Assembly (NCBI GenBank): GCA_002438845.1
Contig: DJRG01000069.1
Span: 1-23,780 of the forward strand
Length of the DNA stretch: 23,780 nt
Direction: 5' to 3'
Source of the DNA: Bacteroidales bacterium UBA6366
GTDB taxonomy: Bacteria > Bacteroidota > Bacteroidia > Bacteroidales > UBA932
Below the pieces are notes generated by a model. The model did not search any database. It had not been told where the DNA came from and saw only the letters and a list, made by a program, of their open reading frames with translations. The first letter of the stretch is position 1. The number at the start of each line of letters is the position of its first letter. Positions 7,902 to 16,001 of the stretch are shown in pieces. Both the position numbers and the translations under genes were made by a program.

Positions 7902-10829
7902 ATGAATGAAGAATCCTTGATGCGGTCCAGAATCCGTAAGATTCTGATGATCTGCAGCAACTACGACGCTTTCGCCCTTGAGGAGGATGGACGCATTGAG
8001 AATCAGGTGAGGAACGAGTATCGTGAGCTGAATCTGAGCAATCCTCCGAAATTCATCTGGGCAAATTCCTCGGAAGAGGCCAGAGCCCTCATCGGCTGTG
8101 ATGCGGAGATCGATATGGTCATCTGCATGTACAACGAGCAAGACAAAGGCATCTTCCCTTTTGCCTCGGATCTTAAGCTTCAGGGGCACAAGATCCCTTT
8201 CATCCTTCTGATTCATTATTCCAAGGCCGTCCGGCAGAGGGTTTTGGAGTCTTTCCATGACGGGGTCGACTTCGTTTTCAGCTGGCATGGCAACGCCGAT
8301 TTGATTCTTGCCATTGTCAAGCTTTTGGAGGATGCGGCCAATGCCGAGAACGATGTGTTTGAAGTTGGCGTCAAAGTGATCCTTCTTGTAGAGGACTCGA
8401 TACGTTATTACTCCAACTATCTCCCTGAGCTATACAAGATTGTCCTTACCCAAAGCCGCGAATTCCTTACCGAGTCACTGAATGATGACCAGAAGAAATA
8501 CCGGAAAAGGTCCAGGCCGAAGATATTCCTTGCCACATGTCTCGAGGAGGCGATTGAATATTTCGGAAAATACAAGCGGAACCTGCTTGGCGTCATCTCA
8601 GATGTCGGAATGGTTTTTCATAAGGGAGATGACCCTAAGACGGAGAAACTTGACGCTGGAATAGAACTTGTCAAGATCATCCGGGAATATGATCCCCTGA
8701 TGCCGGTCCTGCTCCAATCCTCGCAAGGAAGTGTTGCCGAGACCGCCGTGAGTCTGGGCGTAGGCTTTCTGAAGAAATATTCAAGCACGCTTTTTCTTCA
8801 GCTTGAGGATTACATGAAGGAAGAGTTCGGTTTCGGCGACTTCGTGTTCCGGGATCCGGGGGGCAATGAATGCGGAAGGGCCGCGAGCCTTTCCCAGTTG
8901 GAGAAGATCATCTATGACATCCCGGATGATGTGCTGATGAGCAACACATCCAGGAACATGTTTTCCAAATGGCTGTACGCCAGAGGCTTGTTTAATTTGG
9001 CGGAAACATTCAGGGCGGAGCACCACACTGACGCCGGTGAGTTCCGGGAGTTCCTTCTGGACAATATCCGTCGTTATCACAGGAGCATCGGCCAGGGAAT
9101 AATCACGGAATTCCATAAGGACTCGTATGAGGATTATTACTGGTTCTCACGGGTTGGCGAGGGCTCTTTGGGAGGTAAGGCAAGAGGACTTGCGTTTCTC
9201 AACCATCTTATTCAAAAGCATTCACTGACTGACAAATACGATGGTCTGAGTGTTTCTATTCCGAGAACCATCGTGCTGACGACGGACTGGTTCGACAAGT
9301 TCATCATAGACAACGGACTCCAGTACGTCATTGACGCTGAACTGTCTGATGACGAGATCCTTTCGGAGTTTGTGGCCTCCACTCTTCCGGAGGATTTGAC
9401 TCAGAATCTCAAAGCGTTTCTGGCGACGGTGGATTGTCCGCTTGCGGTACGCTCAAGCTCCAAGCTGGAAGACAGCAACTATCAGCCTTTCGCCGGGGTG
9501 TATGCGACCTACATGTGTCCTCCTGTGGAGAACAAGGACAGGATGCTGCGTGAGCTTGGAAAGGCGATTAAGAGCGTCTACGCATCGACATTCTTCAGAG
9601 GCAGCCGGAATTACATCCAGACAAGCGGGAATCTCCTTGGAGAGGAGAAAATGGCGGTGATTGTACAGACAATCTGCGGAACTGCCCATGGTCACGATTT
9701 CTATCCGATGATGTCCGGTGTGGGGCGCTCTCTGAACTCCTACCCTATCGGGTCTGAGAAGGCTTCAGACGGAGTTCTGAACGTGGCCTTTGGTTTGGGA
9801 AAGACTGTTGTGGACGGAGGGCGGACATTGCGTGTGGATCCTCTGCATCCCAAAAAGATTCTTCAGTTGTCCAACCCGAAACTTGCCCAAAGGGATACTC
9901 AGAATGAGATGTTCGTGCTGGACTTAAGTCCTTCGGCCTTTAAGATTTCGAAGAACGACGGAGTCAACCTGAGGAGAATTTCTGTTTCTGACGCATTGAG
10001 TGGCTATGATCATCCTGAATTGGTGGCATCGACATACAACGCATTGGATGACAGGATGGTGCCTGGGATTGGAATCAGAGGCTCAAGGGTGGTTTCCTTT
10101 GACGGAATATTCCAGTACGATAGGCTTCCTCTCGCGAGGGCGCTTTCGGAAATCATGTCAATATGCCGGGACGAGCTGATGAGCGAGGTCGAGATCGAGT
10201 TCGCGGTTGACCCGGTCAAGTCTTCGGGAGGAACGGCGGCGGATCTGAAACTCCTTCAGGTCCGTCCTGTGTCCAGTGGAATCGGTTCTCAGACATCCAC
10301 GATCGAGGATGCCGAGGCGATAGTTTCCAATAAGTTGATTCTCAGTGATAATGCTTTGGGGAATGGGTATTTTACCGAGTCCTCCCACATTGTGGTCATC
10401 ATGCCGGAATCATTCGACAAGATGAAGACGGCCTTGATGGCGGTGGAGATCACCGAGATCAACTCCAGAATGATGGCGGAAGGAAAAACGTACTTTCTTG
10501 TCGGTCCAGGAAGGTGGGGATCCTCGATTCCGACTTTAGGGGTTCCAGTGGCGTGGACGGACATCTCCGCAGCAAGGATGGTGGTTGAATATGGCATCGA
10601 CGGCTTCAGGATAGATCCGAGCCAAGGCACCCATTTCTTCCAGAACATCACATCCTTAGGCGTGGGTTACCTCTCGGTTGATCAATATGCTGGCTCGGGG
10701 ATGATCGATTTCGATGCCCTCGGCAGGTTGGAATGTGTTTATGATGGCGGATTCGCGAAAGTGCTGAAAGTCGACGGGCTGACAGGATTCATCGACAGAA
10801 ACGGAGGCAAAGCTTTGATAGGATTTTAG
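7902..10829 (+). CDS. Receiver-like/PPDK_N (PEP synthase-like ATP-grasp) fusion protein of unknown activity
   Basis: This 975-residue cytoplasmic protein belongs to a Bacteroidota family often labelled PEP synthase or PEP/pyruvate-binding protein. Residues about 11-145 look like a degenerate CheY-like fold with no phosphorylatable Asp (DMVICMYN). Residues about 157-305 resemble a second receiver with acidic E164/D165, candidate phospho-acceptor D234 (GVISDVGM), LLQSSQ at 270-275 and Lys291/292. Residues about 418-790 match the PPDK N-terminal ATP-binding domain: GSLGGKARGLAF, VRSSSKLEDSNYQPFAGVYATY (516-537) and the closing LQVRPV (785-790). The phospho-histidine swivel domain (T-x-H motif) and the PEP/pyruvate barrel are absent. 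Instead a 185-residue C-terminal domain with GPGRWGSSIPTLG (868-880) and SQGTHFFQN (907-915) follows. It therefore should not be called PEP synthase. It is coupled to the next GH13 gene (2-nt gap). Sensor, kinase or dikinase-derived regulator roles are possible. Confidence 0.85.
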   Translation: MNEESLMRSRIRKILMICSNYDAFALEEDGRIENQVRNEYRELNLSNPPKFIWANSSEEARALIGCDAEIDMVICMYNEQDKGIFPFASDLKLQGHKIPFILLIHYSKAVRQRVLESFHDGVDFVFSWHGNADLILAIVKLLEDAANAENDVFEVGVKVILLVEDSIRYYSNYLPELYKIVLTQSREFLTESLNDDQKKYRKRSRPKIFLATCLEEAIEYFGKYKRNLLGVISDVGMVFHKGDDPKTEKLDAGIELVKIIREYDPLMPVLLQSSQGSVAETAVSLGVGFLKKYSSTLFLQLEDYMKEEFGFGDFVFRDPGGNECGRAASLSQLEKIIYDIPDDVLMSNTSRNMFSKWLYARGLFNLAETFRAEHHTDAGEFREFLLDNIRRYHRSIGQGIITEFHKDSYEDYYWFSRVGEGSLGGKARGLAFLNHLIQKHSLTDKYDGLSVSIPRTIVLTTDWFDKFIIDNGLQYVIDAELSDDEILSEFVASTLPEDLTQNLKAFLATVDCPLAVRSSSKLEDSNYQPFAGVYATYMCPPVENKDRMLRELGKAIKSVYASTFFRGSRNYIQTSGNLLGEEKMAVIVQTICGTAHGHDFYPMMSGVGRSLNSYPIGSEKASDGVLNVAFGLGKTVVDGGRTLRVDPLHPKKILQLSNPKLAQRDTQNEMFVLDLSPSAFKISKNDGVNLRRISVSDALSGYDHPELVASTYNALDDRMVPGIGIRGSRVVSFDGIFQYDRLPLARALSEIMSICRDELMSEVEIEFAVDPVKSSGGTAADLKLLQVRPVSSGIGSQTSTIEDAEAIVSNKLILSDNALGNGYFTESSHIVVIMPESFDKMKTALMAVEITEINSRMMAEGKTYFLVGPGRWGSSIPTLGVPVAWTDISAARMVVEYGIDGFRIDPSQGTHFFQNITSLGVGYLSVDQYAGSGMIDFDALGRLECVYDGGFAKVLKVDGLTGFIDRNGGKALIGF

Positions 10830-10831
10830 GT

Positions 10832-12448
10832 ATGGATAAAATGATTGTTTATCAGGTTCTTCCAAGGTTATGGGGGAATGGGAAGTTTTCGGGGTTTGAT
10901 TCTGACACTCTGGCGTATTTCAAGTCACTGAGCGTAAGTCATGTCTGGTTTACGGGTGTGATAAGGCACGCCACAACCGTGTCGGCTGAAGAGTGCCCGG
11001 CTTCCGACAGGCAGATTGTCAAAGGGGCGGCCGGCTCTCCGTACGCCATTACGGATTATTACGATGTCAATCCATATCTCTCTGATAATCCATCCGAAAG
11101 AATGTCTGAGTTCGAGGCATTGTTGAAGCGATGTCATGAGGCCGGGCTGAAAGTCATCATAGATTTTGTCCCTAATCACGTGTCCCGTGACTACGGCAAG
11201 GTCGGTTTGTCCAAGTCGGAAATCAAGCCTCTCGGAGCTGACGATGACCCGACCATCCACTGGAGGGCCGAGAACGATTTCTACTACTATCCAGGCCAGG
11301 CTCTAAAACTTCCGTTCGATGTTCAGTCTTACTATGAGAATCCTGCCAAAGCCTCAGGGAATTGCTTCTCGCCCTCCCCTTCCGTCAACGATTGGTACGA
11401 GACCATCAGACTGAATTACTGCGATTTCCACACTGCGACATGGGACAAGATGTACGAGATTGTGCGCTATTGGTGCGGCAAAGGCGTGGACGGATTCCGC
11501 TGCGACATGGTGGAGATGGTTCCGTGGCAGTTCTTCCAGTGGCTCATAAAGAAGATCAGGGATGAGTTTCCGGAGATCATATTCATTGCTGAGGTTTATC
11601 AGAAAGGATTGTATTCCAGGTACATAAATGAAGTCGGATTTGATTTCCTCTATGACAAGTCCGGGCTGTATGATTCCGTCCGGGCTGTAGTCGAAGGTCA
11701 TGGCACGGCCAAAAGCCTGACGTGGAACTGGCAGTTTCTGGGGGACTTGCAGCCTCGGATGCTGAACTTCCTTGAGAACCATGACGAGCAGCGTTTTGCC
11801 TCCGATTTCTTTGGCAGGGACGCGCGAAGGACTTTCGCGGCTCTGGGTGCGGGAATATTCCTGAACACGGCTCCGTACATGATCTATTTTGGAGAGGAGC
11901 TCGGGGAGCGTGGTATGGAAGCTGAAGGGTTCAGTGGCCGTGACGGGAGGACAACCATATTCGATTGGTGGAAGATTGCGTCAATCGGGAGGCTGATTGA
12001 ATATATTCATAAAAATGATGGACTTACTTCGGAAGAGGCGGCGCTTCTTGAAAAGTGGCGGGAGTTTTTGAATATGGCTTCGTCGGTTCCGGCTGTGGCT
12101 TCCGGAAAGACGTTCGATCTTTGCTATTGCAACTATGATTCGCCGGGCTTCGACCCTGACAGGCATTTCGCTTTCCTGCGTGGCGACGGCTCGCAGACCT
12201 GGCTTTTTGTCTGCAATTTTTCCGGTGGAGAGTCGCTTCGAAGGTCACTGAGCCTTGTCGAACCACAGGCTCTGCGACCGGAAGGACAGCGGTCACTGAG
12301 CTTGCCGAAGTGCCGCCAAGCCGAAAAACTATCCATCTTGATTCCCAAGGAAGCAATCGATTATCTGGACATGAAAAACCTCGGTCCGGAAACCCGGATC
12401 GAGGTCGAAGTGTCATCTGATGACTGTGCGATAGTGAGACTCAACTAA
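10832..12448 (+). CDS. Cytoplasmic GH13 alpha-amylase-family glycoside hydrolase
   Basis: This 538-residue protein has the GH13 TIM barrel with all four conserved regions: DFVPNH (111-116); GFRCDMVEM (221-229, nucleophile D225); FIAEVYQ (251-257, acid/base E254); and ENHDEQ (315-320, transition-state stabiliser D318). There is no signal peptide, so it probably acts on cytoplasmic alpha-glucans such as glycogen or maltodextrins. The subfamily and reaction (hydrolase or transferase) cannot be fixed. Residues about 440-538 form the C-terminal beta-sandwich, which is interrupted at about 468-497 by a basic, low-similarity stretch encoded by two copies of a short DNA repeat (RSLSL at 471-475 and 487-491). 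The start lies 2 nt after the previous stop, which implies translational coupling with the PPDK_N-like protein. It converges with the phosphofructokinase gene over 22 nt with no visible hairpin. Confidence 0.88.
   Translation: MDKMIVYQVLPRLWGNGKFSGFDSDTLAYFKSLSVSHVWFTGVIRHATTVSAEECPASDRQIVKGAAGSPYAITDYYDVNPYLSDNPSERMSEFEALLKRCHEAGLKVIIDFVPNHVSRDYGKVGLSKSEIKPLGADDDPTIHWRAENDFYYYPGQALKLPFDVQSYYENPAKASGNCFSPSPSVNDWYETIRLNYCDFHTATWDKMYEIVRYWCGKGVDGFRCDMVEMVPWQFFQWLIKKIRDEFPEIIFIAEVYQKGLYSRYINEVGFDFLYDKSGLYDSVRAVVEGHGTAKSLTWNWQFLGDLQPRMLNFLENHDEQRFASDFFGRDARRTFAALGAGIFLNTAPYMIYFGEELGERGMEAEGFSGRDGRTTIFDWWKIASIGRLIEYIHKNDGLTSEEAALLEKWREFLNMASSVPAVASGKTFDLCYCNYDSPGFDPDRHFAFLRGDGSQTWLFVCNFSGGESLRRSLSLVEPQALRPEGQRSLSLPKCRQAEKLSILIPKEAIDYLDMKNLGPETRIEVEVSSDDCAIVRLN
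12243..12264. repeat. Short repeat copy A inside the GH13 gene
   Basis: The segment ggtcactgagccttgtcgaa continues cc to 12264. It has one extra c in the centre relative to copy B. Read in frame it encodes RSLSLVEP. Copy B begins exactly 48 nt (16 codons) later in the same frame. Confidence 0.65.
12291..12314. repeat. Short repeat copy B inside the GH13 gene
   Basis: The segment ggtcactgagcttgccgaag continues tgcc to 12314. The outer bases GG-CACT and AGTG-CC can pair, giving an imperfect small palindrome. In frame it encodes RSLSLPKC. Together with copy A it lies in a stretch that looks inserted into the C-terminal beta-sandwich. Confidence 0.7.
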
Positions 12449-12470
12449 ATGAACCTCACATATTCAAGTC

Positions 12471-13700
12471 TTACCAGTTAAGGATCTTCTTGAAGTCGTA
12501 CTCCTCTGGATTAGCCACGTAAGCCTTTGCGGCCTCGTAGTCAGCCGGAGTGATGTAGTGGCAGATGTGTCCGTAGTAGTTGCGGGCGATTCCGCCATCG
12601 ATGTCCACGCGGCGAGGAGGGATCTTGCCCTCGGCGTTCTGGAGATCCTTCAGGTAAAGCGGCTGTGCGTTGCCGTTCTCGTCAACGTAGACCATGCATC
12701 CGGTCTCGCCCTTAGAGAAGAGCTCATAGACGCCAAGCGCAAGTTCTGTGCAGTAAGAAAGGTCGTAAGCCACAGGATCCTGGCAGCGGACATCGTAACC
12801 GATCTCAACAGGACGGGTCTTGACCTTCATGCCGATCTTCTTGAACTCCTTCTCGAGGATGTCGTTGAAGAGGACAGCCTTGGAGATCTTGCCGAGCTCT
12901 GGGTGACCGTGCTCATCGTAGGTCATGTGGACTCCGGTGGCCTTGATGTCCTCTGGCTCAAGGTCATGGAACACGCCTTCAGCTACAACTACAGTTCCGT
13001 AAGGGATGCCGAGAAGCTTTCTCTTGATGATGGCCGAGAGGGTCAGCTTGATGATCTTGTCGACCGTGATTGTCGTCTTGTTGAACATCTCAGGGATGAT
13101 GGTCATAGGGCAGTGTGTGGCCTCGCCGATTCCGAGGGCGAGATGGCCGGCGCTGCGTCCCATGGCAGAGATGAGAAGCCAGTTGCCTGAGGTGCGGGCA
13201 TCCTCGTAGACTGTGCGGGCGATGTGCGCTCCCTCATCCTTGGCGGAGTTGAATCCGAAGGTAGGCGCGTTGTGAGGCAGAGGAAGATCGTCGTCGATCG
13301 TCTTAGGAACGTGGATGTTGTGGATCGGATAGTTCTTGGCCTCAAGGAACTTGGCGATTCTGTTGGCTGTGGAGGCTGTGTCGTCACCACCTACGGTCAC
13401 GAGAAGTTTCACGTTGTTGTCCTGGAAGAGAGCAAGGTTGAAGTTCTGCTCGAAATCCTCGTTGGTCGGCTTGAAACGGCTCATCTGGAGATAGGAACCG
13501 CCTCTGTTGAAGTAGGCGTCAGCCTTGAAGAAATCGATGTCTTCGGTGCGGGCTTCCTTGCGGAAGAGTCCGGTGTAGCCTTCGTGAAGTCCGATGACCC
13601 TGTAGCCGTTTGAAAGGAAAGTCTTGGCGACAGAGAACACGACGGTGTTCATTCCCGGTGCCGGGCCGCCGCCGCACAGAATGATGATGGAATCTTTCAT
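12471..13700 (-). CDS. 6-phosphofructokinase, pyrophosphate-dependent type
   Basis: This 409-residue enzyme phosphorylates fructose 6-phosphate to fructose 1,6-bisphosphate in glycolysis. It opens with GGGPAPGMN (10-18). The signatures favour pyrophosphate as phosphoryl donor. GGDD (104-107) carries the extra Asp where ATP-dependent enzymes have Gly (GGDGS), and PKTIDDD (132-138) has Lys133 where ATP enzymes have Gly (PGTIDND). D136 is the expected catalytic base, and MGRSAGHLAL (180-189) contributes to substrate binding. PPi-enzymes can run the reaction reversibly, so it may serve gluconeogenesis too. The third-position Asp in PKTIDDD, usually Asn, is a small deviation. It is a single gene with its own canonical promoter, convergent with the GH13 gene and divergent from ligA. 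Donor specificity is inferred from these residues. Confidence 0.88.
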   Translation of the reverse strand: MKDSIIILCGGGPAPGMNTVVFSVAKTFLSNGYRVIGLHEGYTGLFRKEARTEDIDFFKADAYFNRGGSYLQMSRFKPTNEDFEQNFNLALFQDNNVKLLVTVGGDDTASTANRIAKFLEAKNYPIHNIHVPKTIDDDLPLPHNAPTFGFNSAKDEGAHIARTVYEDARTSGNWLLISAMGRSAGHLALGIGEATHCPMTIIPEMFNKTTITVDKIIKLTLSAIIKRKLLGIPYGTVVVAEGVFHDLEPEDIKATGVHMTYDEHGHPELGKISKAVLFNDILEKEFKKIGMKVKTRPVEIGYDVRCQDPVAYDLSYCTELALGVYELFSKGETGCMVYVDENGNAQPLYLKDLQNAEGKIPPRRVDIDGGIARNYYGHICHYITPADYEAAKAYVANPEEYDFKKILNW

Positions 13701-13743
13701 ATACGAATGATTTAGAAATTTGTATGTTCGTTAAAAACGGCCA

Positions 13744-13774
13744 CAAATTTAAGAAACTGTTTTAACTTTTCAAA
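13744..13774 (-). promoter_or_regulatory. Canonical Bacteroidota promoter for the phosphofructokinase gene
   Basis: On the minus strand a -33 TTTG (13774-13771) and a -7 TAAATTTG (13751-13744) are separated by exactly 19 nt, the classical Bacteroides sigma-ABfr arrangement. Transcription should start around 13736-13740, giving a leader of about 35-40 nt to the ATG at 13700. This is the best promoter in the window. Confidence 0.7.
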
Positions 13775-13807
13775 AATGTTCTTGGATTGTGAGTATTTTC
13801 AGAATCA

Positions 13808-13846
13808 AGTCGGTTTTCTATTGGATTTATTCGGTAAAACCCGACT
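13808..13846. promoter_or_regulatory. Bulged inverted repeat in the pfk-ligA divergent region
   Basis: AGTCGGTTTT (13808-13817) pairs with AAAACCCGACT (13836-13846), ten pairs with a single bulged C, separated by 18 nt. The right arm overlaps the expected -33 region of ligA and ends 8 nt before its -7 box. Both neighbours are transcribed outwards, so a terminator is not needed here; an operator is the simpler reading. No regulator is identified. Confidence 0.4.
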
Positions 13847-13854
13847 ATTTTCGT

Positions 13855-13862
13855 TAAATTTG
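13855..13862 (+). promoter_or_regulatory. -7 promoter box for the ligA operon
   Basis: TAAATTTG matches TAnnTTTG exactly, 28 nt before the ligA ATG. No TTTG lies at the usual -33 distance; that position is occupied by the right arm of the inverted repeat, which suggests a promoter that depends on or is controlled by a bound factor. Confidence 0.55.
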
Positions 13863-13890
13863 TATTCTTTATACAAGACACATTGCTGAT

Positions 13891-15990
13891 ATGGATCACG
13901 AGCAGGCAAAAATACGGGTCGAAGAACTCCGGAATACTCTCTGGGAGAACAGCAGGCGGTACTATGTCGACAACGCTCCCACGATGAGCGATTTTGAATA
14001 TGACCACCTGATGCGTGAGCTCGAGGACTTGGAGAATGAATATCCTGACCTGCTGACCCCTGACTCCCCTACCCGGAAAGTCGGCAGTGATCTCGACCGA
14101 AGCGTGGGACCGAACGCCGAGCCTGCCGCCCGCAAGGAGTTCGCCCAGTACCCGCACAAGTACCCGATGCTCTCGTTGGCCAACACCTACAACATCGGTG
14201 AAATCGAGGACTTTGTGCGCAGGGCTGAGAAAGATCTGGGCAACGTCAAGTTTACATATTCATGCGAATTGAAGTTTGATGGTACAGCCATCTGCTTGAC
14301 ATACAAAAGCGGGCGCTTGTTTAGAGCTTTGACCAGGGGTGACGGAGTCGTGGGCGATGATGTGACGGCGAACGCTTTGAAGATCAGTAATATTCCGGAA
14401 AAATTGAAAGGAACCGGATGGCCGGAGGAATTCGAGATACGTGGTGAGGTCTTGATGCCGTACGAGTCGTTCGACCGCCTTAACAAAGAGCGGGAGGACA
14501 ATGAGGATCCCCCTTTCGCCAATCCGAGGAACGCGGCTTCAGGGTCGTTGAAGCTTCTTGATCCGAAGGAAGTCGCCAGGAGAGGACTCATGTGCACACT
14601 CTATCATATTCCAAGTCAAAGCGTTTCGTTCGCGACACACGACGATGCCCTTAACGCCGCCGCCTCATGGGGATTGCCGGTCTCCGACAAGAGAAAGGTA
14701 GTCCACGGGATAGACGAGATCGAGGAATATATCCATTATTGGGACACGGAAAGGAAGTTCCTGCCGTATGCCACAGACGGAATCGTGATAAAGATCAACG
14801 AACTGGCTTACCAGAGCGCTCTCGGGTACACGGCCAAGTCGCCTCGTTGGGCCGTCGCATTCAAATTCCAGGCGGAAGAGGCGCACACGAAACTTTTATC
14901 CATCACCTATCAGGTCGGACGCACCGGTGCGGTGACCCCAGTGGCGAATCTTGCTCCTGTACAGCTTGCCGGTACCGTTGTGAAGAGGGCGACGCTTAAC
15001 AATCAGGACTTTATCTCGCAGATGGACATCCGTGTCGGTGACACTGTAACAGTCATAAAGGGCGGAGAGATCATTCCCAAGATTATAGATGTGGACCTCT
15101 CGCTGAGGCCATCGGACGCGGTAAAGCCTGTGTTCCCGGATGTCTGTCCGGACTGCGGGACCGCTTTGGTCAAGGAGGAGGATGAGGCTAAATGGTTCTG
15201 CCCCAACACCGACGGCTGCCCTACCCAGATCAAGGGCAAACTTGTGCATTTCCTCAGCCGCAAGGCGATGAATGTGCTGGCCGGAGACGCCACGATAGAG
15301 CAGATGTACAATCTTGGGTTAGTCAGGACTCCGGCGGACTTCTATTCATTGACCAAAGGACAGTTGCTTCTTCTGGACGGGTGGAAGGAACGCTCGGCGC
15401 AGAGATTTCTGGACAGTCTGGACGCATCTCGCAAAGTGACTTTCGACCATGTGTTGTTCGCGCTTGGAATCCGCTATGTCGGTGAGACCACGGCGAAGGA
15501 AATAGCCCGGCATTTCGGGAATATCGATGCCATAGCCACGGCCACCAAAGAACAGTTGCTTGAGGTTCCGGATGTCGGTGATGTGATAGCGGACAGCGTT
15601 TATGAATATTTCCGTAACTCCAAGCATCTTGCTTACATCGAGAGGCTTAAGGCGGCCGGCATCCAATTCTCCATGGAAGCCAAGGCGACGGTGTCTGACG
15701 CGCTGGCAGGGAAAACGATAGTGATTTCGGGCAATTTCAGTGTCTCCAGAGACGAGATGAAACGCCTGATCGAGGCCAACGGCGGCAAGAACAGTTCTTC
15801 CGTCAGCGGCAAGACCTCTTACCTTCTGGCGGGAAGCAAGCCTGGGCCGGAAAAGATGAAGAAGGCTGAAGATCTTGGCGTCCTGATAATCAGCGAGGAA
15901 GAATTCAGGAATATGCTTCCTCAGGCTGACGGCGGAATCTCTGCCAACGGTCAGACTGCCGAGCCTGATTTGTTCTCGGGTATGTTTTAA
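13891..15990 (+). CDS. ligA: NAD+-dependent DNA ligase LigA
   Basis: This 699-residue enzyme seals nicks in DNA using NAD+. All domains are present in order. The N-terminal Ia domain (residues 1-70) has YYVDNAPTMSDFEYD for NMN binding. The adenylation domain has the nucleophile lysine K128 in ELKFDG, followed by TRGDGVVGDDVT. An OB fold spans about 325-405 (VGRTGAVTPVANL, GGEIIPKI). A four-Cys zinc finger uses C419, C422, C437 and C443. Helix-hairpin-helix repeats run from about 450 to 595 (VGETTAKEIA, VPDVGDVIA). A BRCT domain (about 604-677) is followed by a short tail. The active-site KFDG replaces the commoner KLDG, a conservative change. It is the first gene of a six-gene chain and has its own -7 box upstream. 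Confidence 0.97.
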   Translation: MDHEQAKIRVEELRNTLWENSRRYYVDNAPTMSDFEYDHLMRELEDLENEYPDLLTPDSPTRKVGSDLDRSVGPNAEPAARKEFAQYPHKYPMLSLANTYNIGEIEDFVRRAEKDLGNVKFTYSCELKFDGTAICLTYKSGRLFRALTRGDGVVGDDVTANALKISNIPEKLKGTGWPEEFEIRGEVLMPYESFDRLNKEREDNEDPPFANPRNAASGSLKLLDPKEVARRGLMCTLYHIPSQSVSFATHDDALNAAASWGLPVSDKRKVVHGIDEIEEYIHYWDTERKFLPYATDGIVIKINELAYQSALGYTAKSPRWAVAFKFQAEEAHTKLLSITYQVGRTGAVTPVANLAPVQLAGTVVKRATLNNQDFISQMDIRVGDTVTVIKGGEIIPKIIDVDLSLRPSDAVKPVFPDVCPDCGTALVKEEDEAKWFCPNTDGCPTQIKGKLVHFLSRKAMNVLAGDATIEQMYNLGLVRTPADFYSLTKGQLLLLDGWKERSAQRFLDSLDASRKVTFDHVLFALGIRYVGETTAKEIARHFGNIDAIATATKEQLLEVPDVGDVIADSVYEYFRNSKHLAYIERLKAAGIQFSMEAKATVSDALAGKTIVISGNFSVSRDEMKRLIEANGGKNSSSVSGKTSYLLAGSKPGPEKMKKAEDLGVLIISEEEFRNMLPQADGGISANGQTAEPDLFSGMF

Positions 15991-16001
15991 GGCTTTTGAG
16001 G

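Noticed and set aside
9291..9299. ttcgacaag, the reverse of the repeat's core
   Set aside because: It encodes the expected Phe-Asp-Lys of TTDWFDKF in the PPDK_N-like protein, and the flanks do not match the repeat.
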